DNA of 64,000 bases from Chlorella sorokiniana (lineage: Eukaryota > Chlorophyta > Trebouxiophyceae > Chlorellales > Chlorellaceae): contig CP084613.1 of assembly GCA_025917655.1 (NCBI GenBank), positions 3,102,001-3,166,000 on the forward strand, read 5' to 3'. Position numbers and translations under genes: made by a program. Positions 23,149 through 34,700 of the stretch are shown here, piece after piece. The number at the start of each line of letters is the position of its first letter. Position 1 is the first letter of the stretch. Under the pieces are notes generated by a model. The model had not been told where the DNA came from, did not search any database, and saw nothing but the letters and a program-made list of their open reading frames with translations.

Positions 23149-26100
23149 TCAAAACGTCTCCAGCGAGTGCGTCTGCGGGCGGCCGCGAGGCGGCGTGGGC
23201 GGCCGCTCCTCGTTGAGCGCCGCCATCCAGGTGTCAGGGACGCCGGGGTGGGGGTGGGGGGTCCTCCTCGATTTCGTCGCTGCCGCCGCCCACGGAGCCG
23301 GGGGTGCGGGGTGTGGAGGGCGGCAGCGGGTGGATCAGCTTGGGGACCATGACCAGGTCCCGGCCTAACACCAGGATTGCGCCCGCGTTGTTGGCTGTGC
23401 CGCAGTAGTTGGTGGCGCTGCAGATGAGGGGGAGGTGGGGGTCGTGGTGGGTGTGGCTGGGGTAAGGAGGCCTTCAAAGGCATCGAGATGTGGGGTGTGT
23501 GGACGTATGCGGACACTCTCCAGATGGCTTGTCAGGCACACAGGGATGCTTGAAGGTGCGCCGCCCAGCCCCACCTGAACAGGGTGATGAGGTGGCCCTG
23601 CGCAAAGCGCTCGAAGCCGTCCATCACGCACTCGTGCGCCCGCACAATCATCTGCAAGCCGTTGTTCTGCAGGAGGGGCAGGGGTGGGGCTGTGTTTGCT
23701 CCCTGTGCCCACAGCAGTGAACAGGCAAGGCTGGCCAGTCACAACCTCCCCCACACCCCCACACCACCACCACCAAAGGCCCAGGGCTGCAGCCGCCGCC
23801 CACCCTGCAGAACTCCATCACGCGGTCGGGCCCAAAGGTGACCAGGCCCGGGCCGCGGGCGAGGGCTGCACCCCCTCCACCGCGTCGTTGGTGGTGGGGT
23901 CGCTCCACAGCAGGTCCATCAGCACGATGCCGCCGTCCTCCATGGTCAGCGGCCGCTGCAGCTCCTCTATCTGCTCAATGCTGTTGATGCTGCGCCCGAT
24001 GCCGCCGTGCATGCACAGCACCTGCGCGCGGCGGAGGCGCGGCGGCGCAGGGAGGCGGTGGGGTGCCGCAGGTGCTGCACGCCCACGGCGCTGCGGTGCT
24101 GCACCATTTCCTACAACACACCCGCCGCTTCTTGTTGCGCCAGCCCTCACCTTGTCCTCGATGAGGGCAGCCAGCGGCAGCCAGTTGAACAGGCCGTTGA
24201 GGCGCTGCCAGGCCTGCAGGCCCTGCGCGTCGCCCAGCCGCTCCAGGCACTCGAGGCGGAAGCCAAACAGCGCGTTGATGTCGGCGGCCTCGTGGTTGCC
24301 GCGGATGAGGTGCACGCTGCGCGGGTGCTCGATCTTGAGGGCCAGCAGCAGGCAGATGGTCTCCAGCGAGTGAGCGCCGCGGTCCACAAAGTCGCCCAGG
24401 AACTGCGGGGGGGGAGCAGATGGGGGAAGGTGTTTTGGGGGTCCGCTTCGCCAAAGACACGCTACTGGCGCACAGCCGCCCTTGCTGTGAGCCGCTGCCA
24501 GGGAGGGAGCGGCTCCCTCCCCTGCATCGCCAGCCGGCCCGCCACCCACCAGGTAGTCGATGTACGTGATGTCGCCGGCTGTGGAGGGCGTGCCGTACTC
24601 CTCAAACAGGCGCATCAGGTCCCCAAACTGGCCGTGCAGGTCGCCAAAGATCTTGATGGGGGCTGCGGGCGGGGGCCGAGGCTGACGTGATGAGACCGGA
24701 GAACATGAGCCAGCCTGCTCAACGAGCACGAGTGCAGCCAAGGTACCAGCGGCGGAGGCGGTGTGTTGAGCACGTTGTCGGCAGTTCCAGCCGAAAGGCC
24801 ACAGAAGGCACCCACCCCTGAGGCGCAGCACGCTGGGCTCCTTCTTGAAGATCTCATCCGCCTGGTCGCACAGCTGGCAGATCTGGTCAAAGTTAAAGGC
24901 AAACTCGCGGTTGGCAGAGGGGGCCCAGTGGCGGGGTTGAGGAACTCGCGCAGCACAGCCTTGTGGATGCCCTACACATTGGATCGCAGAGGGAGGGACG
25001 CAACAAGCCAGCTGTTTGCCAGGGCGCAAGGCGCTTGCAGCACACACCAGAACCACGCTGGCAAAGCCAGCGCGGTCGCGTCGCAGCGCGGCGCACCGGT
25101 TCCGAGGTGCGCTCCAGCAGCGGGGTCTTGTTGCGCGCGGTGGTGTTGTCGCTGGCGCCCGCGCCCATCGACACGCGCCTGCTCTCGTTCTCAAACTGGT
25201 CTATCGACAGCTGGCGCACCAAGCCGCGCAGCTGCCCCTGCATGTCCTGCGCCACCACCACAGCGCGGTGGTACAGCCGCACGTCGGGGGTGGGCATGTC
25301 GCGTGCGGGCGGGAACTCGCCCGCCGCCGCTGCGCCAGCGTCACCGACTTGGGGCTGTCGCTGCCCACGGCGCGCAGCTGCAGGCAGGGGGAGGGGGATC
25401 ATGGTGTACGGCAGGTGCAGCAGGTGCGGCAGGCAAGGAGGCCCGCAGCTTGGAAGTGATGCGCCGTGCAGCACCGCTTGGCGGCCAGCCCCCCAAGCCC
25501 CACCTTGTTCAGCCGCATGTTTTCGTCCAGGTCCTCGTCCAGGCAGCGCAGATCCTCCATGTTGCCCACCCGCCGCATGCTGAGCGCCGCCGCCGCCGCC
25601 GCCTCCTCCGCCGCCGCGGTGGCCAGCGCTGCGGCCGCCGCCTCGCTGCCGTGCATGGAGTTGATCCATTGCTGCCAGGCTGGGGAGCGCGGGTCGCACA
25701 CGCTGAGCTCCGCGCCGCTGCTGTCGTCGGCCAGCAGCACGTCCTCCAGCAACGTGGAGCCCTTGAGGCCGCCGTGCACAAAGATGTAGGGGCCCACGCT
25801 GGCCATGGCGTGCCGGCAGCGCCGCATGACGTCGTCCGAGTGCCCCGCCTGCGCCTGCGTCAGCCACTGCCCCGCCGCCGTGTCCAGCACCACCACCGAG
25901 GAGGGCTCGTCCACCATCTTGCCGCCGCCCACCGCGCCGCCAAAGATGTGCAGCCGCGCGCCCACAAACACCGCGCCGTGCTGGTAGCGCGGGGGCATGG
26001 TGCCCGGGCGGAGGCCCACTCCCAGCGCCCGTCGCGGTGGCGCGCCAGCCCGTACGCGTCGGCTAGCGGCACGCCGCTCACGTCACGGCCGCCGGTCAGC

Positions 26101-27619
26101 AGCAGCAGGCCGTCGGAGCGGGCGGCAGCCGTGGCGTACATCCTGTTGGGAGGGAGGCAGCTTCCAAGGCTGAGCCACGAGTCGGGGGTGTGCCTGTGGG
26201 CCCCACCCGGCTCCTTACAAGAGCCGTGCAGCCAACCCTGCAGCACACCTGGGCGGGGGGTCGTCGCCGCTCTCGGGGATCTTGCGCCACTGGTACGGCT
26301 TCTCGCTCGTGTCCAGCGCCCAGCTGTCGGCCAGCGTCTGCTTGCCGTCGTTGCCGCCGACGGCCACCAGGAAGCGGTTGGCCACCAGGGCCAGGGTGTG
26401 CGCGTAGCGGGCCGAGGGGCCCGCACCCGCCACCATCACCCTGCCGGGGCAGGCGAGAGCGGGGCAAGCAAGCAGTCAGCACGCACTCGTCTGTGCGTGG
26501 ATGCACAGGCAGGTGCGCTCACAGGCTGGGGCAGCAGCATGTACAACCCACTGCTGCCTTAGCGGATGCCTTGCAGCAGGAGAGGCATGCCCGCCGCACC
26601 CTGTTGCCCATCTTCGCGCATGCGCGCGCGCACACGCACGCCGGCCCCCCCCCCCCCCAAAAACGCGGCTTCCTACCTGTGCCACCGCGGCTTGTCCAGG
26701 TCGGTGAAGTCCAGCACATGCAGGTCCTCGCTGGCCAGCCCCGCCGGCCCAATGCCGCCCTGTACCACCACCATGTTGCCCACCGCGGCCGCTGCGTGGG
26801 CGGCACGCGGCGACGGCGGCTCGCCCTGCGGCGTCACCTTCTCCCACTTGCCCGTGCGCACATCCATGATGTGCACGTCGTTTGTGGCCCCCGCCAGCCG
26901 GATGCCGGCAGAGGAGGGGCCGGGCGACGGAGGTGCGTCGCCCTTGGCTTGGCCCTCCAGCGCGGTGGCCCCGCCTGCGCGCAGGCCATAGGATGGTTGC
27001 AGCACCATTGCTGGTGCAGCACAAAAGCGGCATGCAACACGCTGCCACATTTCACCAGGGCGTGAATGCGGGGAAACGCACCGAAAAGGACAAGTTTGGC
27101 GGAACTAAGGTCGCCATCAGGACCAGCAATGGTGGTCAGAGTGTGGCCACACCTGCACGGGGGCGGGCGTGCAGATACTTGCGGTTGTGCAGCTGCAGCA
27201 CGCATGCAGCTGTCAGGGCAGGCTACATCGTATAACAAGAGTTTACCTTGGCCCAGGATTGGCACCGACTATGGGGAAGGAGCGCACCTGCAGGCAAGCA
27301 AGGACTGATCAGCATGAGGGCAGGCGCCGCCAGGCAGGGACGGTTGCCGGCTGAGCGGGCCTGCTTCTGTAGACTGGGCTCAGGTCGGAGCGGGATCCCG
27401 GCAACCAGCCTCCACTGTTACCCCGTTCGCAATCGTACAGGACCGCTCCGGCGGGCAACACTGCTTTATCGTGCCCTGGCAGAGCCCATGTCTGCCACAG
27501 CAGCGGGACGGCCCGCTCACCCTGGGAGCAGGACTGGGAGCTTCGAGATCGACGCCATGAACACTGGGATTCGGAGTGCCGCCGTCTTGCGAAGACTGGG
27601 GGCTGCCCTGGCCCTCCAT
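23149..27619 (-). CDS. Kelch-repeat protein phosphatase (PPKL, BSU1/BSL-like)
   Basis: PPKL phosphatases join an N-terminal kelch propeller to a C-terminal PP1-like Ser/Thr phosphatase; in land plants BSU1/BSL proteins act in brassinosteroid signalling. The start at 27619 (MEGQGSPQSSQDGG) is followed by a 41-nt exon (27247-27287) leading into PGPRCGHTLTTIAG. Kelch blades include GATNDVHIMDVRTGKWEKV, NMVVVQGGIGPAG, RFLVAVGGNDGKQTLADSW, DGLLLLTGGRDVSGVPLADA, RLHIFGGAVGGGKMV and YIFVHGGLKGSTLLEDVLL. The phosphatase has IKIFGDLHGQFGDL, FLGDFVDRGAHSLETICLL, LIRGNHEAADINALFGF, VLCMHGGIGRS and MIVRAHECVMDGF. The tail NEERPPTPPRGRPQ matches the BSL C-terminus, giving a stop at 23149. Frame changes lie at 23857-23859 and within 23236-23260. 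All metal-binding motifs are intact. Confidence 0.92.
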
Positions 27620-28277
27620 AGCTGAGGGGCCGTCTTCGTGCCCCTGGCTACGTGCCAGTCCGGCAATAAGTGATCCCTTACCAGTGACAAGTGACAGAGG
27701 GGACAAGACGACTTGTCTGAGTTTCAATCACCACACAGGAATGATCAGGGAGTGCTTGTGTTCGCAAGTGCTTGACCGGCGCCTTACAGGAACGAAGGCT
27801 ACTTCAGCGGATGCGGGAAGGGCGAAGACAAGTCTCTTAGCATCTGCCCGTGCTGCGTGCTGGGAGAGAGCGCCGCCAGCCCGCTCCGGGCCATTAGAAT
27901 GCTTGAACTCCGCACAGCAGCACGGACAAGCCAATTGTGAGGGCGGTCGCAATGCCGGCATGGCAATGGTGCCCTGGTGCCTGCCGCCAACCGCCGAATG
28001 CGCTGGAGTGCGCACCGTCGGGTGCTCGAATCGCCGAATGGACTTGTGTCCCACTCTCGCCCACTCTGCCCGAGTGGTGAACAAATGGAAAATATTAAAA
28101 AGAAGAAGCGCTTTGCATGCAGGATTCTTTAGGCTCAGATCGCAGGGTAGCCAAAGGATGAAAAGGGGCCGAACGCGACAACAGGACAAAACTCCAGGGC
28201 TAACGAAATCGAGGAATCGTCTGTTTCAGACATGATTAACGTGGATTCGTAGCAAAAATGCTTGGTAAAATCGACAG
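27620..28277. other. Intergenic region between PPKL and the ABC transporter
   Basis: About 660 bp upstream of PPKL and downstream of the next gene. Overlapping ORFs on both strands have no family resemblance. An A-rich tract (AATATTAAAAAGAAGAAG) lies near 28090. No gene was found. Confidence 0.45.
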
Positions 28278-31087
28278 CTATGCAGCTGCAGCAAATTCCT
28301 TTGTTGTGTGCGCCGGCTCGTCAGCTGGCAGCGTTCGCGTGGCAGGCAAGCCCCAGTGCTCCTGCCCCTTGCTCGCCGCACTGCTCACCAGGCCATGATA
28401 CACCCCGCGCAGCTGAAGCAACTGCTCATGCGTCCCCTGCTCGACCACCGTGCCGCCCGCCACCACCACAATCCAGTCGGCGCGCCGCACCGTGCTGAGG
28501 CGGTGGGCAATCACTAACGAGGTGACGCCCTCGCCCGCTGCCTCCAGCGCTTCGGTCACCCCCGCTCCGTCTCAACATCCTGCAAAGAGGCAAACACAAA
28601 CACACCTTTGATGGATGGCCTTGCCAAACAGCCCGGCAGGTGCAACGCCTTCACACGGGGAGAGCCGGGAAGTGCAGGGAGCACGGAGCCCAACAATGTT
28701 TGCAGCCCAGCACAGGCTGCAGCAGGACATGATGGCAGGCACAGCGCAGGTGGTCCCGGCACAGCAGGCTGGCACGCACCAGCGCCGAGGTGGCCTCGTC
28801 AAAGATGAGGAGGCGGGGGCGGGGCAGCAGGGCGCGCGCGATGGCCAGCCGCTGCTGCTGCCCCCGCTCAGCTCCATGCCGCTCCCGTCGCCCAGCACGG
28901 TCTGGTAGCCGGCGGGCAGCGCCGCAATGAAGTCGTGAGCCTGGGCAGCGCGCGCCGCCCACTCGACCTCTTCGTCGGAGGCGTCTGGGCGGCCGTACCG
29001 GATGATGTCGACGACCCGCCCGGTCAGCAGCCCCGGCACCTGCAGGACCACGCCTAGCTGGCGCCGCCACCACTGCAGGCACAGGGGGAGCAAGCAACGG
29101 GGTGCAGGTTTGTGCCCAGAAAGCCTGTGCTCCAATGCTGTCGATCAAGCGACAGTCGCCTGGCCAGCCAAAGGCGTGCCCGGCCAGCGAGCCCCGCCTC
29201 ACATGCATGTCCAGCTGGCTGAGCGGCACGCCATCCACCAGCACGTCGCCCCGCCCCGGCTCGTACAGCCCCATCAGCAGGCTGGCGATGGTGGACTTGC
29301 CGCCGCCGCTGCAGGCAGGGGGGGCACCCGCGGTGCAGTGTTGGGCTGCAGCTCCGCACCGTGGCCTGGGCGACAGCGGGGGAGCCAGCAGCCTGCCAGC
29401 AGCCTCACCTGGGCCCCACCAGCGCGACCGTCTTGCGCGCAGGGATGTGGAAGCTCAGGCCGTCGATGGTCCAGCCCTTCCAGCCCGGGTGGCTGAAGCT
29501 GACGTCGCGGAACTCGATGCCGGCCTGCCAGCCCTGGGGGAGCTGGCGCTGCAGCTGCTCGGCAGACCCGCCGCCCAGCCTGGGCGGGGTGCCGGGCGCG
29601 TCGTCGGCGCTGGACAGCACTGCCGCCGCTTCCTGGGGGCTGGAGGTGCCCAGCGCCTGCTGCATGGTGCCCATGGCGCGAGAGATGGCCCCCGCCGCCT
29701 TGGCCATGTCCCCGACCGTGGTGGTGAGGTTGCCCAGCGCAAAGGCGAAGCTGAAGCTGAACACGAAGAAGGAGTAGAGGGTGCCCAGGGAGACGGCGGA
29801 GTGCAGCGCCATCCAGGAGCCCAGCGACAGCGTGGCCAGCACGCACAGCGTGTTGCGCACGCGGCTTGACCCGTCCAGCAGCGCCTGCAGGCGCAGCACC
29901 TGCGGGCGGCAGCCGGCGGGGCAAACATGCGCCGGGGGTGACGGGAGGCCCAGCCCAGCTGCTTGCCAGCGCGGCCGGTGCCCGCTTGAACCCGCCGAGC
30001 CGGCCATCGCGGCATAGCGCGGCCTGCCAGCCACAAGCACCCACCTTGAGCGCCAGTTGGTGTGCAGTGTCCAGCAGGCCGTGGAAGCGGCTCAGCTCGC
30101 GCTGCTGCTGCGCAAACAGCTTCACCACGCGCATGTTCTCCACCACCTCGTCGGCGGCGGCCGACACCTCGGCCGCTGCTGCCTGGGAGGCTTTGGAGGC
30201 AGCGCCAATGGCGGCGGACAGCCGCGCCACGACCGGCGTGAGCAGCGGCGCCGACACCAGCAGCGCCACAGCGAGCTGCCAGGAGAGGCAGAAGAGGGCG
30301 ATGGTGATGCCGCAGGTTTCAAACGCGCTGCGAATGCCGCGTGCGCCCAGCAGCTTGGCCACGGTGCTCTGCGGTGGGAGACACAGCGGGACAGCCCGTA
30401 AGCACAAGGCACGGCAGCCACACTTGCAGGCGTGCGGGTGCCGGAGGCCGGCGAAGCTGGGTGGGCAAGCGTGGCGAGCGTGGACAGCGCCAGGCCGCGG
30501 CAGGCTGGCAAGCACGGCGGCGGCGCTGGCCTCACCTGCAGCACCTCCACGTCCTGCCCCAGCCATGCCACCATCTGCCCCGTGCGCACGTTGTCGTGGA
30601 ACAGCGCGTCGCGCGACAGCAGCGCCCCAAACAGGCGGCAGCGCAGGCGGTGGGCCAGGCCCTCGCCCAGGCACAGCGACAGCGCCACCTGGGCCGCCAG
30701 CGCGACGTTGGACACGACGTACACAGCGCCCAGGCGGCCCACCGCCACAGCCAGCTCGTGCGTGGTGGCCGCCGTGCCGCGGCTGATGCAGTCCACCACC
30801 ACGCCCAGCGAAGGAGCCACCATGACGGCGGTGACGACCGACAGCGCGGTGCAGGCCACGCAAGCCAGCAGGCGGGAGCGGTCCTGGCGCAGCAGCGCCC
30901 ACAGCTCCGCCACGGACAGGCCCGCTGTTGACACTGGCTGCTGGCTCGCTGCTGCTGGTGGAGCGGCAGCCAGGCTGCTGCTCCCGATGCCGTGGCCGCC
31001 TCGGCTTGCGGCACCCGCCGCAGACGCTGCCGCCGCAGGCGCTGTTGGCTCCCAACGTGCTGCGAACGTAGTGCTAACATGCCACAT
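28278..31087 (-). CDS. ABCB-type half-size ABC transporter
   Basis: This is a half-transporter with one membrane domain followed by one ATPase domain, as in TAP- and ATM-like ABCB proteins. The start at 31087 gives an Ala-rich N-terminus that may be an organelle transit peptide. Membrane-domain segments include [80 protein letters not shown] and [20 protein letters not shown]. The ATPase domain has Walker A GPSGGGKST (split by an intron near 29311-29405), the signature [17 protein letters not shown], Walker [12 protein letters not shown] and the H-loop [10 protein letters not shown]. At 28861-28865 the C run lacks one base, breaking frame within the signature; the protein otherwise looks functional. 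The stop follows TKEFAAAA. Substrate and membrane cannot be fixed from sequence. Confidence 0.88.
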
Positions 31088-31702
31088 AAGGATACCTCAA
31101 CCGTGTGAGGAAGAGGCGCACGGCAGCAGCGCCAGGTCACACGACACACATCCCTTCTAGCGGCTGCTCTGCAGGCGGCGGTGGGCGGCGGCGGCAAAGC
31201 CGCTCGCGCCACGCCGCTCATTGGACCGTGTGCGTGGATTCCGAGTTTCAGAAAACTAGTCAGGGTATTTAAAGCATGTCGCAGGGGCAAAAGGCTGGTT
31301 ATTGAGTGGCGGCAATGCTGCTGAATCCGCTAGTGGTTGCAGCTGCCACTCCTTCACTTCTTCAATCAAATAAGTACAGCATTTTGGTGTCTCGCACCGG
31401 TTCGCTGTGCATTTTCACCCGCTCTCAGCGGAGCAGTATCGCAAAGTACTGCACTGCCGAACTAAAACTCGACATATCGGGAGGCTCTTGATCTGCCAAC
31501 GTTCAGATTGGAACATAACTAACCTTTGGTGACTTAAATAGCTTGGATCGTCCTTCACCTTTCAAGCAGAAGTTTCCCGTCCCTGCTTGCGCAAAGGAAG
31601 CCACAGCTCGTGCCAACTGGCCCTAAGAACGCACTTGAGCGGCCTGGAGGCCGCTGACTTCCTGGCGGGAAGGCTAGGGGGCTCTGCCGGTAGGGGCCTG
31701 CT
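31088..31702. other. Divergent upstream region of ABC transporter and SUVH-like genes
   Basis: About 615 bp lies between outward-facing genes. The part from 31250 to 31560 is AT-rich compared with flanking exons and probably carries promoters and 5' UTRs. TATTTAAAG near 31266 is TATA-like for the minus-strand gene. No gene was seen. Confidence 0.45.
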
Positions 31703-34700
31703 ATGCAGGGGCAGACGGAAAATACACTTTCTGCACCTTCTGCGATGGCCCCTCAACCCGCTGTGGGCATGCCCAACAGCTGTCAGCCGCAGCTGGGCGA
31801 TGGCGGCAAGGTGTCTGTGCCCTGCACGGTCGAGGCTGCACCACTCCTCGCTGCCCAGGCTCTACAGCCTGCTGGCGCGCCAGCAGCAGCTGCAGTCTTG
31901 GTGCAAGCCGCGCCAATTGACATGCTCAAACCTGCAGTAGCAGGCTGCGACAGCCAGACACTGTCGGCAGGCACTGCCGCCACCTCGCCCAGCAGCGTGA
32001 TCAACCTCTGCAGCGACGACGACCAGCCCAGCCCGTCGGCGAGGGCTGCAAGCGGGACAAGCATCATTGACCTGTGCGACAGTGACAGTGATGAGCAGCA
32101 GCAGCAGCAGCAGCAGCGGCAGCAGCAGCGTCGCATGCCCGTGCGCGGCAAGGGCGCCGTTCCCTGGTCAGCTGCTGTGAAGCAGGAGCCTGGCGCAGCT
32201 TGCGCAGCACACAAGTTGGGAGCGGCAGTTGTGCCGCGGCCTTCAAGAGACGAAGAAGGAGCAGTCACGGAACCCAAGCCAAGCAGCAGTCGCGCAGCAG
32301 CTGCTAGCAGCGACAGCTGCGGCACGGCATCCGGCGCTCACGGCGGCGATCCGGCGAGCAGCCCCACGGGAGCGGCACAGCCAAGCTGCAGCAGCGTCAC
32401 CTACACCAGTGATCAAGCAAGTGATGGATGCCGAGCAGACCCTGAAGACCGCACCTGCCATCAGCAGCTGCCTGTGCCGCTGGAAAGCAGCGCCCCAGCG
32501 CTGCAGCAGTCGATGGGGTGGGGGAGGCCCCTGCCTTGGCTGTCGGCACCGGTTTAGCGGACAGCGCAGGCAGCAGCAAAGACGGTGCGGTGGCGGGGCC
32601 AGCAGGAGCGGCCGCTGGCGGCATCTTGCCGCGGAGCGAGCCAGCAGCTGAGCAGCCCGTGGGCAGTGTGCTGCCTGGCACTCGGGAGGCAGGCGGAGCG
32701 ACAGAGGACAGCGGGCACCCTGGCGTCGACCGCTCGACTCCGGGTCACGGGGAGGGGGCGAGGCAGCGGCTGGGGGCTCTGCCTGTTCAGCCGGCTTGGC
32801 AGCTGGTGCGCAAGCAGCTGGTGCGGATGCTGCGGCACACCCAGGTGGCAGCATCCAGGCGGCTGTGGCCGCGGTCGTGGAGGGGCTTGTCCGGGCTTGC
32901 GAGACAGGCAAGCTGCCAGCGGTGGGTGGGCCGCAGCAGCCAGAGCCGGGGCACATGCCGCCCGGCCTGTCGCGCCTGGCCAAGTTCTCCCCCATCGTGC
33001 GGCGTCTGGCCAGAAGCCTGACTGCTGGTTCCCTGAAGCGCTCTCGCTCAGATCTGACAGCTAGCGCGGTGGCAGCAGCGCGGCCAGAGCGCGGAGAGGG
33101 ACCTGCTTCAGCAGCTGCCGCTGCCGCATCCATGGCCGGGGCAAGGTCGCAGCCGCAGCCGCCTGCTGCGCCAGCAGGGGCCTGCGAGGACGATGCTGCG
33201 GACGACAGCATGCCCGACCCTGCTGATGCGGGGGCCTGCGAGGGCGAGGCTGCGGACGACGGCATGCCCGACCCTGCTGATGCGGGGGCCATGCTGACCT
33301 GGCTGCGCAGCAGGATCCCGCAGGCCCTGCAGGAGCAGTACAAGGAGCCCCACGAGGTGGGGGTGGCTGGGGGAAGGATGGGTGCGAGAAGCGTGTGTGG
33401 ACAAAGGAACACTGGTTGCCTGATCTGGAACCCCCGCCCTCCCTGAGCTGGCCCAGGCGACTGACGAGGAGCACGCTGTGGGGCTTGAGCGGCTGGAGGT
33501 GTATGCGCGGCAGATCAAGCATGTGGAGCGCGCCCGCACGCACAAGGTGGGGGCGGGAGCAGCCGCCTGCCACCCTGCCAGCAGCCTGGCGGTTTTAGGG
33601 GCTTTCTGCTGGGCAGCACCTGCACGTGCTCACAGCGCTCTCGCCTTTTCTGCTGCGCAGAGCAAGTTTGACCTGGTGGCGGCGTGCCAGGTCCAGAAGG
33701 GCTACCCCAGCTGGGGCCTGTGGGAGTCGACGCACGGGCACAAGCCGGGCGTGCGGCTGGGCCAGCGCTTCCCTGGGCGCGGCGCGCTGCAGGCCATGGG
33801 CATCCACACCAAGTACTACTGGGGCATCATGCACGAGTGAGGGGGGGGATCTGTTTACTGGGGCATCATGCACGAGTGCGGGCCAGGTGAAATGCGGGGA
33901 GCGCAGGGCGTCAGCACATGGGCTTACATGCACCGGCTCGTACCTGCAGGCGTGATGCTGTGGAAGGTGTGTGCAGAGCATGCTGTCGGCCCGTTCCACC
34001 CGCTGAGGCTTTGACCGCGAGGTGCTTGCAGGTCTGGCAAGCCCGCCTTTGCCATCTGCCTGAGCGGCGGCTACCAGGACGACGCGGACCACGGTGCGCA
34101 GCCTGCGCCTCTGCCCACACATGCATGGCTGCGCCCCGTCAGGACTGCGGCCCCTGACCGGCACCTGCTCTGTGCGCAGGCGATTGGCTGTGGTACACCG
34201 GCCAAGGGGGCCGGGGATCAGACGGCACGCAGGTGCGCCAGGCAGCCAAGCGGAGCTGCCTGCTTCCTGCGGCCTGCTGCCCGTGCTCAGCCCGTCGCCC
34301 AGGCCTGCACACGGCGAGCCTGCACCTCCTGCGGTGCTGTGCAGACTGCGGACCAGCAGTGGACCGGGGGCAATGCCGCCATCCGAGCGTGCATGCTGGA
34401 GGGCAAGCCGTTGCGCGTGGTGCGGGGCGCGTACAAGGATACAGAGTGAGTGCGCGGCTGCGGCTCTGACAGCATGCTGCCCCTGACCCTGCCGCTCCCC
34501 CTGCCTGCTGCATGGCATCAAGCTGCCGCGAGCGCTCGGCGCAGCAGTCAGTCCAAACCCTGTTGCACGGGTGCCTGCAGGGAGGTCAACCCTCGCACGG
34601 GTCGGATCAAGGTCGTGAGGAAGCTGGAGTACACGTGAGGGCGCTGCCATGCACACTCCTGCGCTCCTGCTACAAGTGTGCCCTGTGTCATCAAAGGCAG

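Noticed and set aside
28015-28045. GCTCGAATC, T-loop-like word
   Set aside because: No paired T-stem or cloverleaf could be drawn around it.
27576-28235. Plus-strand frame of 219 codons and overlapping minus frame in the PPKL/ABC gap
   Set aside because: The two compete on opposite strands, have mixed codon use and no domain, and part overlaps PPKL exon 1 antisense.
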